This document shows positions 15,216-23,378 of a stretch of DNA of 52,817 nt, piece after piece. The stretch's first letter is position 1. Each line of letters opens with the position of its first letter. Under the pieces are notes generated by a model. That model was not told the origin of the DNA. It saw only the letters and a program-made list of their open reading frames with translations, and did no database searches. A program made the translations under genes and the position numbers. The stretch spans positions 1 to 52,817 of the forward strand of contig JBKPIY010000018.1 of the NCBI GenBank assembly GCA_046730475.1, given 5' to 3'. The stretch comes from JBKPIY01 sp046730475. GTDB lineage: Bacteria; Actinomycetota; Thermoleophilia; Solirubrobacterales; 70-9.

Positions 15216-16853
15216 ATGGGACGACGTGCGGGGACCCGGATGTTGCGGCGGTTGGGCGGACCGATGGCGCTCGCCGGGGCGCTGCTCGTAACGCTCGCGT
15301 TCGGCGCGCCGGCGGCCGCAGCAAAGCGCCACCACCCGCGGCCCCGGCCGGTGACCCTGAGCTGGAGCGACTGCGGCGGTGGGTTTCAATGCGCGACCGC
15401 GACGGTGCCCCGCGACTACCGCTTCCCCCGCGGGAGGCAGATCAAGCTCGCCGTCACCAGGCTCCCCGCCACCGACCGGGCCCACCGGATCGGCTCGTTG
15501 TTCGTCAACTTCGGCGGGCCGGGCGGCGATGCGGTTGCCTCGCTCCATGCCTTTGGGGGCGACCTGTTCGCGTCGCTCAACGACCGCTTCGACATCGTCG
15601 GGGTCGATCCCCGCGGCGTCGGCGAGAGCAGGCCCTCGATCGACTGCCGGGTGAACCAGGAGACCCTGGGGATCTACCACCAGCCCTTCACCACGCCCGC
15701 GAACCTCCACCGCCGCGCGCTGATCCGCCTCGACCGCCGCTACGTCCGCGCCTGCCTGCGACTGAACCCGGGGATCCTCTCCTACGTCTCGACCGCGAAC
15801 TTCGCCCGCGACCTCAACCTGATCCGGGCGGCGGTCGGCGACAAGCGCCTCAGCTACCTCGGCTACTCGTACGGCACCTTCCTCGGGGCTACCTTCGAGA
15901 GCATGTTCCCGCGCCGCACCCGGGCCCTGGTGCTGGACGGGGCGCTGGACGCCGGCCAATACGTCAACCATCCCCTCGCCAGCGTCGACGAACAGACCGC
16001 CGCCTTCGAGCGGGCCCTGGGGCGGTTCCTGGCGGCGTGCAAGGCCGACCAGCTCGCCTGCGCCGGGTTCGGCGGCGGTGACCCGCGCGGGGAGCTCGAC
16101 CGCCTGCTCCGACGCCTCGACGCGACGCCGATTCCAGCCGGCGGCGAGGACCCGCGCCCGGTGGACGGCGACGACGCCCGGACCGCGCTGTTCCTCGGCC
16201 TCTACGCGAAGCAGTTGTGGCCCGCCCTCGCCCTGGCGCTCGCCGACGCCGACGCCGGCAACGGGACCGGGGTCCGGGCCTTCGCCGACGCCTCCTACGG
16301 CTGGAGCCCCAACGGGCACTACGATCCGATCAGCGACCGCTTCTTCACGATCGGGGCCCTGGAGCTGCGCTATCCGTCTCGCCTGAAGCGGTATTTCCGC
16401 GCCGGTCGCCTCTCCTTTCGGCGCTACCCCCACTTCTGGTCCAACCACGGATACTCGGAGATCCCGTACGGGCTCTATCCGGTCGATCCCAAGGGAGTCT
16501 TCCGGGGGCCCTTCCGCAACCGGCGCTCGGCGCCGACGACGCTGGTGGTCGGCACCACCTTCGACCCGGCGACCCCGTACGCAGGGGCGAAGCGCCTCGT
16601 CCGCGAGCTCGGGAACGCCCGCCTCCTGACCATGGAGGGCGACGGCCACACCGCCTACGGGGGCAACTCCAGCTGCATCGACTCCGCGGTCGACGCCTAT
16701 CTCGAGAACCTCACCGTTCCCGCCAGGGGCACCATCTGCCACCAGGACGTCCCCTTCGTGCCGGCGGCGCTCTCCACCCTCTCGGCACCGACGGTCAACC
16801 GGGTTCTCGACGAGCTCGAGTGGCATCAGATTCCGGCCGCCGTGTCGCCCTGA
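15216..16853 (+). CDS. Secreted alpha/beta hydrolase, tripeptidyl aminopeptidase-like
   Basis: An N-terminal signal peptide (about 14-36) ends AAAA. The hydrolase fold shows the oxyanion motif NFGGPGGDA (98-106), the nucleophile elbow LGYSYGTFLG with Ser218, an Asp in GTTFDPATPY and a His in EGDGHTAYG. The last third is a TAP-like C-terminal domain (PF08386) with paired cysteines (SCID and TICH). These features match Streptomyces Tap/SlpD-type exported aminopeptidases of about 500-550 residues. GGAGG lies directly before ATG 15216, and a TACCCT box is 12 nt upstream of it. The substrate is probably N-terminal peptides, by family only. Confidence 0.88.
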   Translation: MGRRAGTRMLRRLGGPMALAGALLVTLAFGAPAAAAKRHHPRPRPVTLSWSDCGGGFQCATATVPRDYRFPRGRQIKLAVTRLPATDRAHRIGSLFVNFGGPGGDAVASLHAFGGDLFASLNDRFDIVGVDPRGVGESRPSIDCRVNQETLGIYHQPFTTPANLHRRALIRLDRRYVRACLRLNPGILSYVSTANFARDLNLIRAAVGDKRLSYLGYSYGTFLGATFESMFPRRTRALVLDGALDAGQYVNHPLASVDEQTAAFERALGRFLAACKADQLACAGFGGGDPRGELDRLLRRLDATPIPAGGEDPRPVDGDDARTALFLGLYAKQLWPALALALADADAGNGTGVRAFADASYGWSPNGHYDPISDRFFTIGALELRYPSRLKRYFRAGRLSFRRYPHFWSNHGYSEIPYGLYPVDPKGVFRGPFRNRRSAPTTLVVGTTFDPATPYAGAKRLVRELGNARLLTMEGDGHTAYGGNSSCIDSAVDAYLENLTVPARGTICHQDVPFVPAALSTLSAPTVNRVLDELEWHQIPAAVSP

Positions 16854-16894
16854 GCCCGGTCGTCGGCGGCCCCGGATCCTGGGCGGTCGCGGGC

Positions 16895-17173
16895 TCAGGC
16901 GAGGGCGTCGATCTTGGCGGCGAGCTCGAAGTCGTTGTCGGTGATCCCTCCCTGCGCGTGGGTGGTGAGCGAGATCTCCACCTGGCTCCACGCGATCGAG
17001 ATGTCCGGGTGGTGACCCATCTCCTCGGCCGGCTCGACGATCGAGTCGACGAACTTGACCGACCCGACGAAGTCGCCCCGGTCGAACGACTTGACGATCG
17101 CGTCGCCAAGCCGCCGCCAGCCGCTCAGCTCCTTCAGCTTCGCGTCGATGTCGCTGTCACTGAGGGTTGCCAT
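16895..17173 (-). CDS. phhB: Pterin-4a-carbinolamine dehydratase
   Basis: The protein has 92 residues and the full family pattern: EEMGHHPDISIAW (active-site His54 and His55), VEISLTTHAQGGITDNDFELAAKID with His72. It dehydrates 4a-hydroxytetrahydropterin, recycling the cofactor of aromatic hydroxylases; many bacteria carry it without an obvious hydroxylase. The ATG at 17173 is chosen over the in-frame GTG at 17182 because GGGAGGTG lies at the proper distance. It is divergent from the cobalamin-binding-type gene across about 37 nt. No phenylalanine hydroxylase is in the window. Confidence 0.92.
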   Translation of the reverse strand: MATLSDSDIDAKLKELSGWRRLGDAIVKSFDRGDFVGSVKFVDSIVEPAEEMGHHPDISIAWSQVEISLTTHAQGGITDNDFELAAKIDALA

Positions 17174-17198
17174 CGGAGACACCTCCCTTGATTCGTGG

Positions 17199-17204
17199 CA
17201 TATT
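17199..17204 (+). promoter_or_regulatory. -10 box 6 nt before GTG 17211
   Basis: CATATT followed by exactly 6 nt and the GTG of the cobalamin-binding-type gene, consistent with a leaderless transcript. Confidence 0.45.
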
Positions 17205-17210
17205 CGGCGG

Positions 17211-18119
17211 GTGCGGATCGCCAGCCTAGTCCCGTCCGCGACCGAGATGCTTTTCGCCCTCGGGCTTGGCGACCAGGTCGTCGCCGTGACGCACGAATGC
17301 GACTACCCGCCGGAGGCCGCTTCCAAGCCCCGCCTCACCCGGACGGTGATTCCCGAGGGGCTGTCCGCCGCCGAGATCGACGCCGAGGTGCGGCGGGTGA
17401 CCGGCGAGGGCCGCCACCTCTACGAGCTCGATGAGCCGACGCTGGCGGCGCTCAATCCCGACCTGATCGTCACCCAGGCAGTGTGCGAGGTATGCGCGGT
17501 GTCCTACGACGACGTCCGCGCCGTCGCCGCCCGGCTTCCCACCCGCCCCGAGGTGGTCTCGCTCGACCCCGAGCGGCTCGCCGACGTCCTCGCCGACGTC
17601 ACCGCGCTCGGCGACGCCGCCGCGGCGGCGCCCGCCGCCGCGGCGTTGCGAGCCTCGCTCGAGCGGCGACTGGAGGCCGTCCGCGAGGCGGTCGCGGGGG
17701 CGCCCCGACCGAGGGTGCTGGCCCTCGAGTGGCTGGACCCGCCCTTCGTCGGGGGGCACTGGGTCCCGGAGATGATCGAGATCGCCGGGGGCCGCAACTC
17801 GATCGGCGCCGCCGGGGAGAAGTCGCGGACGGCGGGCTGGGATGAGCTCGCGGGGGCCGGGGCCGAGCTGGTGGTGTCGATGCCGTGCGGGTGGGACGCC
17901 GCTCGGGCGCGGGCGGAGACCCTCGCCCACTGGGGGTCGATCGAGCGGCTCGCGGCGGGCCGGGTGGTGGCGGTGGACGCGGCGGCCTCGTTCTCGCGCC
18001 CCGGGCCGCGGCTGGTGGAGGGCACCGAGCTGCTCGCACATCTCCTTCACCCGGATAGGGTTGAGCCTCCGGCCGGCGTCGCCTTCGCCGAGGTCGAGCT
18101 GGTGGCCGAGCGCGGATAG
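17211..18119 (+). CDS. Cobalamin-binding (BtuF-like) periplasmic-binding-fold protein without signal peptide
   Basis: The start GTG 17211 gives MRIASLVPSATEMLFALG, the classic beginning of a class III (BtuF/FecB-like) binding-protein fold. VVAVTHECDYPPEA, EGRHLYELDEPTLAALNPDLIVTQ and the paired-Cys segment AVCEVCAVSYDDV follow, then EWLDPPFVGGHWVPEMIEIAGG in the second lobe. The protein has 302 residues. There is no signal peptide or lipobox, and no transporter permease or ATPase nearby, so it may act in the cytoplasm, as signal-less members of this subfamily appear to. The ligand is inferred from family resemblance and not certain. Confidence 0.82.
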   Translation: MRIASLVPSATEMLFALGLGDQVVAVTHECDYPPEAASKPRLTRTVIPEGLSAAEIDAEVRRVTGEGRHLYELDEPTLAALNPDLIVTQAVCEVCAVSYDDVRAVAARLPTRPEVVSLDPERLADVLADVTALGDAAAAAPAAAALRASLERRLEAVREAVAGAPRPRVLALEWLDPPFVGGHWVPEMIEIAGGRNSIGAAGEKSRTAGWDELAGAGAELVVSMPCGWDAARARAETLAHWGSIERLAAGRVVAVDAAASFSRPGPRLVEGTELLAHLLHPDRVEPPAGVAFAEVELVAERG

Positions 18120-18134
18120 GAGGAGGGAAGAGAG

Positions 18135-19193
18135 ATGAGCCTGAACTGGGCCGAGCACACGGTCGAGATCGAGGCGCCGATCGAGACGTGCTTCGACGCG
18201 ATCGTCGACTACGAGTCCTTCCCCAGATGGCAGAGCGCGGTGCTCCGCATCGAGATCCTCGAGCGCGACGAGAACGGGCTCGGCAAGAAGGTGAGCCTGT
18301 TCCTCAGCACCAAGGGCCAGAAGGTCGACTACACCCTCGATTACGGCTACGAGCGGCCGACCAGGATCTGGTGGGACTTCGTCGAGGGCCACGGCGTCGA
18401 CGACGTCGACGGCACCTACACGTTCGAGGACCTCGGCGGGACCCGGACGCGGGCAACCTACAAGCTCGGGATCGACCCCCGCCTGCCGATCCCCGGGATC
18501 CTCGCCCGCCGGATCCATCGGGGAGCTCTGAGATCTTCGGTCGAGGAGCTGAAGGTCGAGGCCGAGCGCCGCCACGGGGCCGGGAAGGGTGGCTCGGGCG
18601 GGCGGCCTGCGCGCGAGTCGGAGCCCGAGCCGGAGCCGGCGCCGGCGCCCGCGCCGGAGCCGAGGCCCGCGCCGGAGCCGAGGCTCGAGCCGGAGCCGAG
18701 GCTCGAGCCTGAGCCGGAGCTCGAGCCGGAGCCGGAGCTCGAGCCGGAGCCGGAGTCGGAGTCGGAGCTCGAGGAGCCGGAGGTTGAGCCAGAGCCGGAG
18801 CCGGCGCTCGAGCCGGAGCCGGCGCTCGAGGCCGAGCCAAAGCGGGAGCGAGAGTCAGAGCCGGAGCCGGAGCTCGAGCAACGGTTCGAGCCCGCGTTCG
18901 AGCCGGGGCGGAGGCCTGAACCGGCGGCGGCCCCTGAGCCGTCGCGCCCCCCGAAGCCCGAGCCGGCCACAGGCGGTGACGCGGCCAGATCGCTCGCCGA
19001 CGAGGTCGCGGAGAGGGCGGCGTCGGTGGGCCGCGAGGCGGTGGGGACCTCCCTGCGCCTCGGCCGGGACGTCGCCTCGGGGACGATCCGAGCCGGATTG
19101 GGGGCGGCCTCGGCCGCGATCGGACTGGGGACCGGGGCGGCCGGCGCCGTCACCGGGCGCATCTCGCGGCTGCTGCGCGGCGGTCGGGACTGA
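18135..19193 (+). CDS. SRPBCC (polyketide cyclase-like) protein with long Glu-Pro linker and C-terminal helix
   Basis: Residues 1-145 are an SRPBCC/START-like lipid- or aromatic-binding domain: AEHTVEIEAPIETCFDAIVD, YESFPRWQSAV, WWDFVEGHG and the C-terminal helix. Residues 161-280 are a low-complexity Glu-Pro linker built from EP, EPEPEL and EPAL units. Residues 284-352 are a Gly/Ala-rich amphipathic segment (SLADEVAERAASVGREAV, GAASAAIGLGTGAAGAVTG), possibly membrane-associating. GGAGG before ATG 18135 sets the start. An acidic rigid spacer between a ligand-binding head and a helical tail is unusual for this family, whose members normally end near residue 150. The function is unknown. Confidence 0.85.
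   Translation: MSLNWAEHTVEIEAPIETCFDAIVDYESFPRWQSAVLRIEILERDENGLGKKVSLFLSTKGQKVDYTLDYGYERPTRIWWDFVEGHGVDDVDGTYTFEDLGGTRTRATYKLGIDPRLPIPGILARRIHRGALRSSVEELKVEAERRHGAGKGGSGGRPARESEPEPEPAPAPAPEPRPAPEPRLEPEPRLEPEPELEPEPELEPEPESESELEEPEVEPEPEPALEPEPALEAEPKRERESEPEPELEQRFEPAFEPGRRPEPAAAPEPSRPPKPEPATGGDAARSLADEVAERAASVGREAVGTSLRLGRDVASGTIRAGLGAASAAIGLGTGAAGAVTGRISRLLRGGRD
18615..18974 (+). repeat. Degenerate GAGCCG tandem repeat coding Glu-Pro linker
   Basis: About 360 nt of imperfect hexamer (GAGCCG) and longer 18-24 nt repeats with CTCGAG interruptions, in frame within the SRPBCC gene. Such tracts change length easily by slippage. Confidence 0.85.
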
Positions 19194-19248
19194 GCACGCC
19201 TGCGCGCCCCGAGCGCCGGCGGCGGCCGCGGCGAGGCGGCGCACGGGC

Positions 19249-20094
19249 CTACAGGAGGCCGCTCGACTGGCCGGCCGCCCACAGGGCGCCGCCGACCGAG
19301 GCGACCGCGAGCGCGAGCATCCCGAGGACTTCGATCGCGATCGCGTTGCGCCCGGAGACCCGTCGCTCCGTCTCCGAGATCAAGACCCCGGCGAGGGTTC
19401 CGCCCAGGAGCCCGCCCAGATGGCCGCCGACGGAGATCCCGCTGATCGAGAAGGTCAGCACCAGGTTGAGGACGAGCCAGATTGCGATCTCCGAGGCGAT
19501 CTGCTCGACTCCCCGGCGACGGGCGACCACGATCGTCGCCCCCATCACCCCGAAGATCGCGCCCGAGGCGCCGACGGTGACGGTGTGAGGGTCGAGGAGG
19601 AGGGCGCCGAAGGAGCCGGCCAGCAGGGAGACGAGGTAGACGGCAACGAACCGGGGGGTGCCGATCGCCGGCTCGAGCAGGGAGCCGAGCACGTAGAGGA
19701 CGAACATGTTGAGCGCCACGTGGAGGAAGTTGGCGTGCAGGAAGCCACCGGTGACGATCCGGTAGTACTCGTGGTTGTTGGCGATCTTGGGGCCTAACAG
19801 GCCGCCGTCCCTGATCAGGCTGCCGCCGGTGCTGGAGGCGAAGGTGGCGCCGCTGGCGAGCTCGGCAAGGAAGACGATCACGTTGATCGCGATCAGGACG
19901 TAGGTCGCCCGCGGCACGGAGCGCCCCAGGGCCGCGGGGCCGATCCGAACCCGGGTCCGCTGCCGGGCGCACTCGGGGCAGCGCATCCCGACCGGAGTCG
20001 CGGTCATGCACTCCGGGCAGATCGGCCTTCCGCAGTTCGCGCAGGAGACCCCCGTCTCGCGGTTGGGGTGCCGGTAGCAGGTCTGGGCGGGCAC
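19249..20094 (-). CDS. Rhomboid-family intramembrane serine protease with N-terminal zinc finger
   Basis: Residues 1-45 hold a B-box-like zinc finger with His and Cys pairs (CYRHP, CANCGRPICPECM, CPECA). Six to seven membrane segments follow. Rhomboid signatures are FLHANFLHVALNM (His125, Asn129), VTVGASGAIFG with catalytic Ser177 in GASG, and GGHLGGLLGG with catalytic His225. The 281-residue length is typical of actinobacterial zinc-finger rhomboids. GTG 20094 has TAGGCT exactly 6 nt upstream and no ribosome site, so the mRNA is probably leaderless. The substrate is unknown. Confidence 0.92.
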   Translation of the reverse strand: MPAQTCYRHPNRETGVSCANCGRPICPECMTATPVGMRCPECARQRTRVRIGPAALGRSVPRATYVLIAINVIVFLAELASGATFASSTGGSLIRDGGLLGPKIANNHEYYRIVTGGFLHANFLHVALNMFVLYVLGSLLEPAIGTPRFVAVYLVSLLAGSFGALLLDPHTVTVGASGAIFGVMGATIVVARRRGVEQIASEIAIWLVLNLVLTFSISGISVGGHLGGLLGGTLAGVLISETERRVSGRNAIAIEVLGMLALAVASVGGALWAAGQSSGLL

Positions 20095-20100
20095 CGGGGC

Positions 20101-20106
20101 AGCCTA
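20101..20106 (-). promoter_or_regulatory. -10 box 6 nt before rhomboid GTG
   Basis: TAGGCT followed by 6 nt and the GTG at 20094; leaderless promoter geometry. Confidence 0.5.
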
Positions 20107-20236
20107 GATCAGTGATCCCATGGCCCGGCACCCTGGGCGACGCGCACGCCCGGCCTGCGGTCGGTCGAGCCTTCTGGCCCGCGCTGCGGGCGATACTCTC
20201 GGCGCGGGTCAGCTCGATGTCCAGGAGGAGCTGCGG

Positions 20237-20680
20237 ATGGAAGGCTCAAGCCCCGCACGGCTCTACTGCCTGTTGGCGGGCGGGTTGCTCGTGATCGCTG
20301 GGATCATCGGCTTCTTCTACGAGGCCAGCTTCGACACCGGCGCCTCGATCAAGTCGAAGGACGTGTTCGGGATCCTGGCGGTGAACGGCTGGCACAACAT
20401 CCTCCACATCGCAATCGGTGCGGTCCTCCTGCTGGCGGCGGGGACGGCGGCGCGCGCCGCGGCGCTCGCGGTCGGCGTGCTCTGGATCGTGCTGTCGATC
20501 CTCGGGTTCATCGCAACGGGCGAGGGCGGGATCGGCTTGGTCGCCATCGACGATCACCTGATCAAGCTGGTCCCGGTCAACAACGGGGACAACTTCCTTC
20601 ACCTGATCCTCGGGATCACCGGGGTGCTCGCCGCCTACGCCAGCAGGGCAACGAGGCGGGCGCCGGCCGCGGCCATCTAG
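20237..20680 (+). CDS. DUF4383 membrane protein
   Basis: The protein has 147 residues with four predicted membrane helices: LYCLLAGGLLVIAGIIGFFY, the segment around NILHIAIGAVLLLAAG, ALAVGVLWIVLSILGFIA, and the C-terminal FLHLILGITGVLAAYA. NGWHNILHIAIG and DNFLHLILG with their His residues are the hallmark of DUF4383. The start at ATG 20237 is set by AGGAGG about 9 nt upstream; a longer frame lacks support. The function is unknown; these proteins are common in actinobacteria. Confidence 0.85.
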   Translation: MEGSSPARLYCLLAGGLLVIAGIIGFFYEASFDTGASIKSKDVFGILAVNGWHNILHIAIGAVLLLAAGTAARAAALAVGVLWIVLSILGFIATGEGGIGLVAIDDHLIKLVPVNNGDNFLHLILGITGVLAAYASRATRRAPAAAI

Positions 20681-20693
20681 GCTCGGCCTAGAG

Positions 20694-20719
20694 CGTGGAT
20701 AACCCGCATCAGCCCGCTA
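20694..20719 (-). repeat. Stop-linked palindromic element, copy C (partial)
   Basis: The minus strand reads TAGCGGGCTGATGCGGG and then TTATCCACG. The TAG is the stop codon of the small membrane protein gene at 20717-21046. Confidence 0.8.
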
Positions 20720-21046
20720 CACGGGCAGACGCGAGCGCAGGTCGCTGGCGGCCCGCTGGAGCCGGGTGGGTCGCCGGCGGCGGCGCAGCTCGAGCAGGAG
20801 CAACGCCCCACCCGCCATGCTCCCGGCGGCGACCGCCGCCGCCGGGCGCAGCCAGTTGCGGGGGTCGCGAAGGGCCCGCAGCTCCGACTCGGAGAGCTCC
20901 TCGGCCCACGCCGACAGCTCCTCGGCGGCGGCCTCGGTGACGGCGGTGAGGGTTTCCTCCACCCGGTTCGGCAGGCTCTCGGGCGGCTCGATCGGGCGCA
21001 GCGCCGAGCGCAGCAGGGCCTCGATGTCGGTGGTCGGCTCGCTCAT
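20717..21046 (-). CDS. Small single-pass membrane protein, probable anti-sigma partner
   Basis: The protein has 109 residues. An acidic helical N-terminus (TTDIEALLRSALRPIEPPESLPNRVEETL) is followed by more acidic helix, one membrane segment (AAAVAAGSMAGGALLLLELRR) and a basic tail. Its ATG overlaps the TGA of the ECF sigma gene by 4 nt. That coupling and the layout are what one expects of a short anti-sigma-like regulator, but no zinc-binding HxxxCxxC motif is present. An anti-sigma role is therefore inference from position. Confidence 0.7.
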   Translation of the reverse strand: MSEPTTDIEALLRSALRPIEPPESLPNRVEETLTAVTEAAAEELSAWAEELSESELRALRDPRNWLRPAAAVAAGSMAGGALLLLELRRRRRPTRLQRAASDLRSRLPV

Positions 21047-21603
21047 TGCCCCTCCGTCCCCATCACGTCGTTGAGCTGCTTGATCGCCCGGTGGATCAGC
21101 ACCTTGGTGGCGCCGTCCGTGCGACCGAGCGCGCGGGCGATCTCACGGTTGTCCATCCCCAGGGCGAACCGCATGACCAGCGCCTCGCGGCGGTCGTCGG
21201 GAAGCTCCTGTATGCACTCGATCACGTGCTTGAGCTCCTCCCGGCCCTCGACGATCCGCTCGGTGGCGTGCGGTGCCGCGATCGGATCGCTGTTGTCAAG
21301 CGCCGCCTGCGGACGCCGGGCGCGATCGCGGTGGTAGTTCGAGGCGAGGTTGTGGGCGATCCGGATGAGCCAGGGCCTGAGGGGGCGACCCTTCGACTCT
21401 CGCCGGGCGCGCTCGAAGTGGCGGTATGCCTGGAGGAACGCCTGCTCGGTGAGATCCTCGGCATCGTGGTGGTTCCCGACCCGATAGTAGGCATAGGAGT
21501 AGACGTCCCGCAGGTGCTCGCGATAGAGCCGCTCGAAGGCGCGGTCGAGCTCGGCCTTCGCCTCCCTCTCGAGCACGGATGAATCAGTGGCGGGGTCGGG
21601 CAT
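21043..21603 (-). CDS. ECF-type RNA polymerase sigma factor
   Basis: The sigma-2 region is FERLYREHLRDVYSYAYYR with HHDAEDLTEQAFLQAYRHF and PLRPWLIRIAHNLASNYHRD. The sigma-4 region is IQELPDDRREALVMRFAL then MDNREIARALGRTDGATKVLIHRAIKQL, a typical helix-turn-helix. From ATG 21603 the protein has 186 residues, right for an ECF factor; the longer in-frame start at 21681 would overlap the neighbour. TACGCT 6 nt before this ATG supports it and a leaderless message. The gene is coupled to a small membrane protein that may restrain it. Confidence 0.9.
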   Translation of the reverse strand: MPDPATDSSVLEREAKAELDRAFERLYREHLRDVYSYAYYRVGNHHDAEDLTEQAFLQAYRHFERARRESKGRPLRPWLIRIAHNLASNYHRDRARRPQAALDNSDPIAAPHATERIVEGREELKHVIECIQELPDDRREALVMRFALGMDNREIARALGRTDGATKVLIHRAIKQLNDVMGTEGQ

Positions 21604-21609
21604 CGACCA

Positions 21610-21615
21610 AGCGTA
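21610..21615 (-). promoter_or_regulatory. -10 box 6 nt before ECF sigma ATG
   Basis: TACGCT followed by 6 nt and the ATG at 21603; this also decides that start. Confidence 0.5.
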
Positions 21616-21628
21616 CCCAGGGGCTTGC

Positions 21629-23299
21629 TCACGCGGCCCTCCGCGCGCGCTCGGCCCGGCGGATGCGCGCCATCCACTCACCGGGCGAGATCTCGCCGAC
21701 GATCAGCTCGGAGAGGCTCAGCAGCGCGGGCGCCTCGTGGCCCGACCGCATCATGGTCTCCGCGATCAGGGGGACTGAATCGAGGCCCTCTGAGGCCTGG
21801 CCCAGCATCGCGGGGATCTGGTCGGCCGGGATCCCCTGTCCGAGCAGCTCGCCCGCCCGCCGGTTGCGGCTTTCGGGCGCCAGCATGGTGGCGGTGAGAT
21901 CGCCCACCCCGGCGAGCCCGGAGAAGGTCTCCAGCCTCGCCCCGCGCCAGAGGGCGTAGTCGACGCACTCCCGCCACACCTCGGCGGTGGCAATCCCGGC
22001 AGCGTTCATCCCCTGGGGGACGGCGGCGGCCGCCGCGAGGGCGGCGGCGTTCTTGGCGGCGCCGGCGATCTCGACTCCGACGACGTCTCGGGTGCGCTCG
22101 CAGACGAGGCCCGCCTCGTCGAAGACCTCGCCGAGCTGGCTGCGAAGGTCGGGATCGGCGCTGCCGAGGACGAGCGCCGCCGTCCCCGACACGGCCTCGC
22201 GGGCGTGGGCGGGGCCGCCGATGCAGGCGACCGCTCGCGCCCGCACCCGCTCGGCGACGTAGTCGGAGGGGAGCGCCCCCATCGGCGCCACCATCCCCTT
22301 GCTGAGAACCAGGACCGCGGAGCGCTGGGCGACCCGGTCGCCGATCGAGCCGACCGCGGCGGGGAGCGCCTTGGAGGGTACCCCGAGGCAAACCAGGTCC
22401 TTGCCGGCGAGCTCGATCTCGGCCGCCCGCTTGACGATCACTCCGTCTGGCAGGGTCACCGCGGGCAGGTAGCGATCGTTGCTGCCGCTCTCCCTCAACT
22501 CATCGGCCTGCTCGGCGGTGCGGCAGCCGAGCTCCACCTCGAGCCCGCCGCGGGCGAGGAGCACGGCCACGGCGGTGCCCCAGCTGCCCGCCCCGATCAC
22601 GGCGGCCTTGCGAAGCGGCGGCAGGCCACCGAGCCACTCCCACTGGAGGACGATCACCGGCCACACCCGGGCGCTGACCGAGTTCGCGAGCGTCGGTGAA
22701 GGGCTGTCCGTGCGCGGGAAGGTGACCGCCCGCCCGGCGCGGATCTTCACCTTGTGGGGATAGATCCGCCAGCCGCGCCGGCAGCGGTTGGTGCCGTGGA
22801 CCGCGACTGGCAGCACCGCTGCCCCCGACTCGAGCGCGAGGCGGCCGAAGCCGCGCCGCGGGCGCGCCAGCGAGCCGGTCCGGATCCGGGTGCCCTCCGG
22901 GAAGATGCAGATCGCACCGCCGCGCTCGAGCACCTGGCGCGAGGTGTCGAGCGTGTGCTCGTCGGACTGGCCGCGCCTCACCGGGTAGGCGCCGAGACGA
23001 TTGAGGATCCACCCCTGCCACCGGGGGCCGAACAGCTCGACCTTGGCGACGTAGTGCAGCGGACGCCGCCAGGGCAGGCTGGTACCGATCACGAAGGGGT
23101 CGAGGAAGCTGCGGTGGTTGGCGACGACGATCAGCGGGCCGCGGATTCGGGTGTGCTCGCGCCCGTAGCGCGAAAGGCGGAAGTAGAGGAGGAAGAGGGG
23201 CTGGAGGATGAGCCGCGCGAGGAAGTAGAGGGGGCGGTTCACGCCGTGCTCGCGCGTGAAGCGGTGGTAGCTGAGCAGCCTCTCCTCGTCGACTTCCAT
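21629..23299 (-). CDS. PlsC-GpsA fusion: 1-acylglycerol-3-phosphate acyltransferase + glycerol-3-phosphate dehydrogenase
   Basis: A single 556-residue frame joins two phospholipid enzymes. Residues about 30-225 are a PlsC acyltransferase: NHRSFLDP (His62, Asp67), CIFPEGTRIRTG (131-142) and VAVHGT (166-170). Residues about 231-556 are an NAD(P)-dependent glycerol-3-phosphate dehydrogenase: AAVIGAGSWGTAVAVLLA (233-250), LVLSKGMV, GVEIAGAAKNAAALAAA with catalytic Lys416, and FSGLAGVGDLTATMLAPESR. Only about a dozen residues link them. GpsA makes glycerol-3-phosphate and PlsC uses its acylated product, so the fusion holds non-consecutive steps; the intervening PlsY/PlsX step is not in the window. 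Each half has its usual length and motifs. Confidence 0.93.
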   Translation of the reverse strand: MEVDEERLLSYHRFTREHGVNRPLYFLARLILQPLFLLYFRLSRYGREHTRIRGPLIVVANHRSFLDPFVIGTSLPWRRPLHYVAKVELFGPRWQGWILNRLGAYPVRRGQSDEHTLDTSRQVLERGGAICIFPEGTRIRTGSLARPRRGFGRLALESGAAVLPVAVHGTNRCRRGWRIYPHKVKIRAGRAVTFPRTDSPSPTLANSVSARVWPVIVLQWEWLGGLPPLRKAAVIGAGSWGTAVAVLLARGGLEVELGCRTAEQADELRESGSNDRYLPAVTLPDGVIVKRAAEIELAGKDLVCLGVPSKALPAAVGSIGDRVAQRSAVLVLSKGMVAPMGALPSDYVAERVRARAVACIGGPAHAREAVSGTAALVLGSADPDLRSQLGEVFDEAGLVCERTRDVVGVEIAGAAKNAAALAAAAAVPQGMNAAGIATAEVWRECVDYALWRGARLETFSGLAGVGDLTATMLAPESRNRRAGELLGQGIPADQIPAMLGQASEGLDSVPLIAETMMRSGHEAPALLSLSELIVGEISPGEWMARIRRAERARRAA

Positions 23300-23378
23300 G
23301 GGGCGCAGAGGAAAACACGCCCCCCGCTCCCCAGTTACAGGGGGAATCTCAGACCCCGGGACGGCGATGGGCTCATCC

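Noticed and set aside
16895..18119. A cobalamin or pterin pathway operon
   Set aside because: The two genes are divergent and no transporter or biosynthetic partner is adjacent.
18458..20131. Minus-strand 557-codon frame across the SRPBCC and rhomboid genes
   Set aside because: Its Ser/Gly-rich part is the complement of the Glu-Pro repeat and its other part is a shifted reading of the rhomboid gene.
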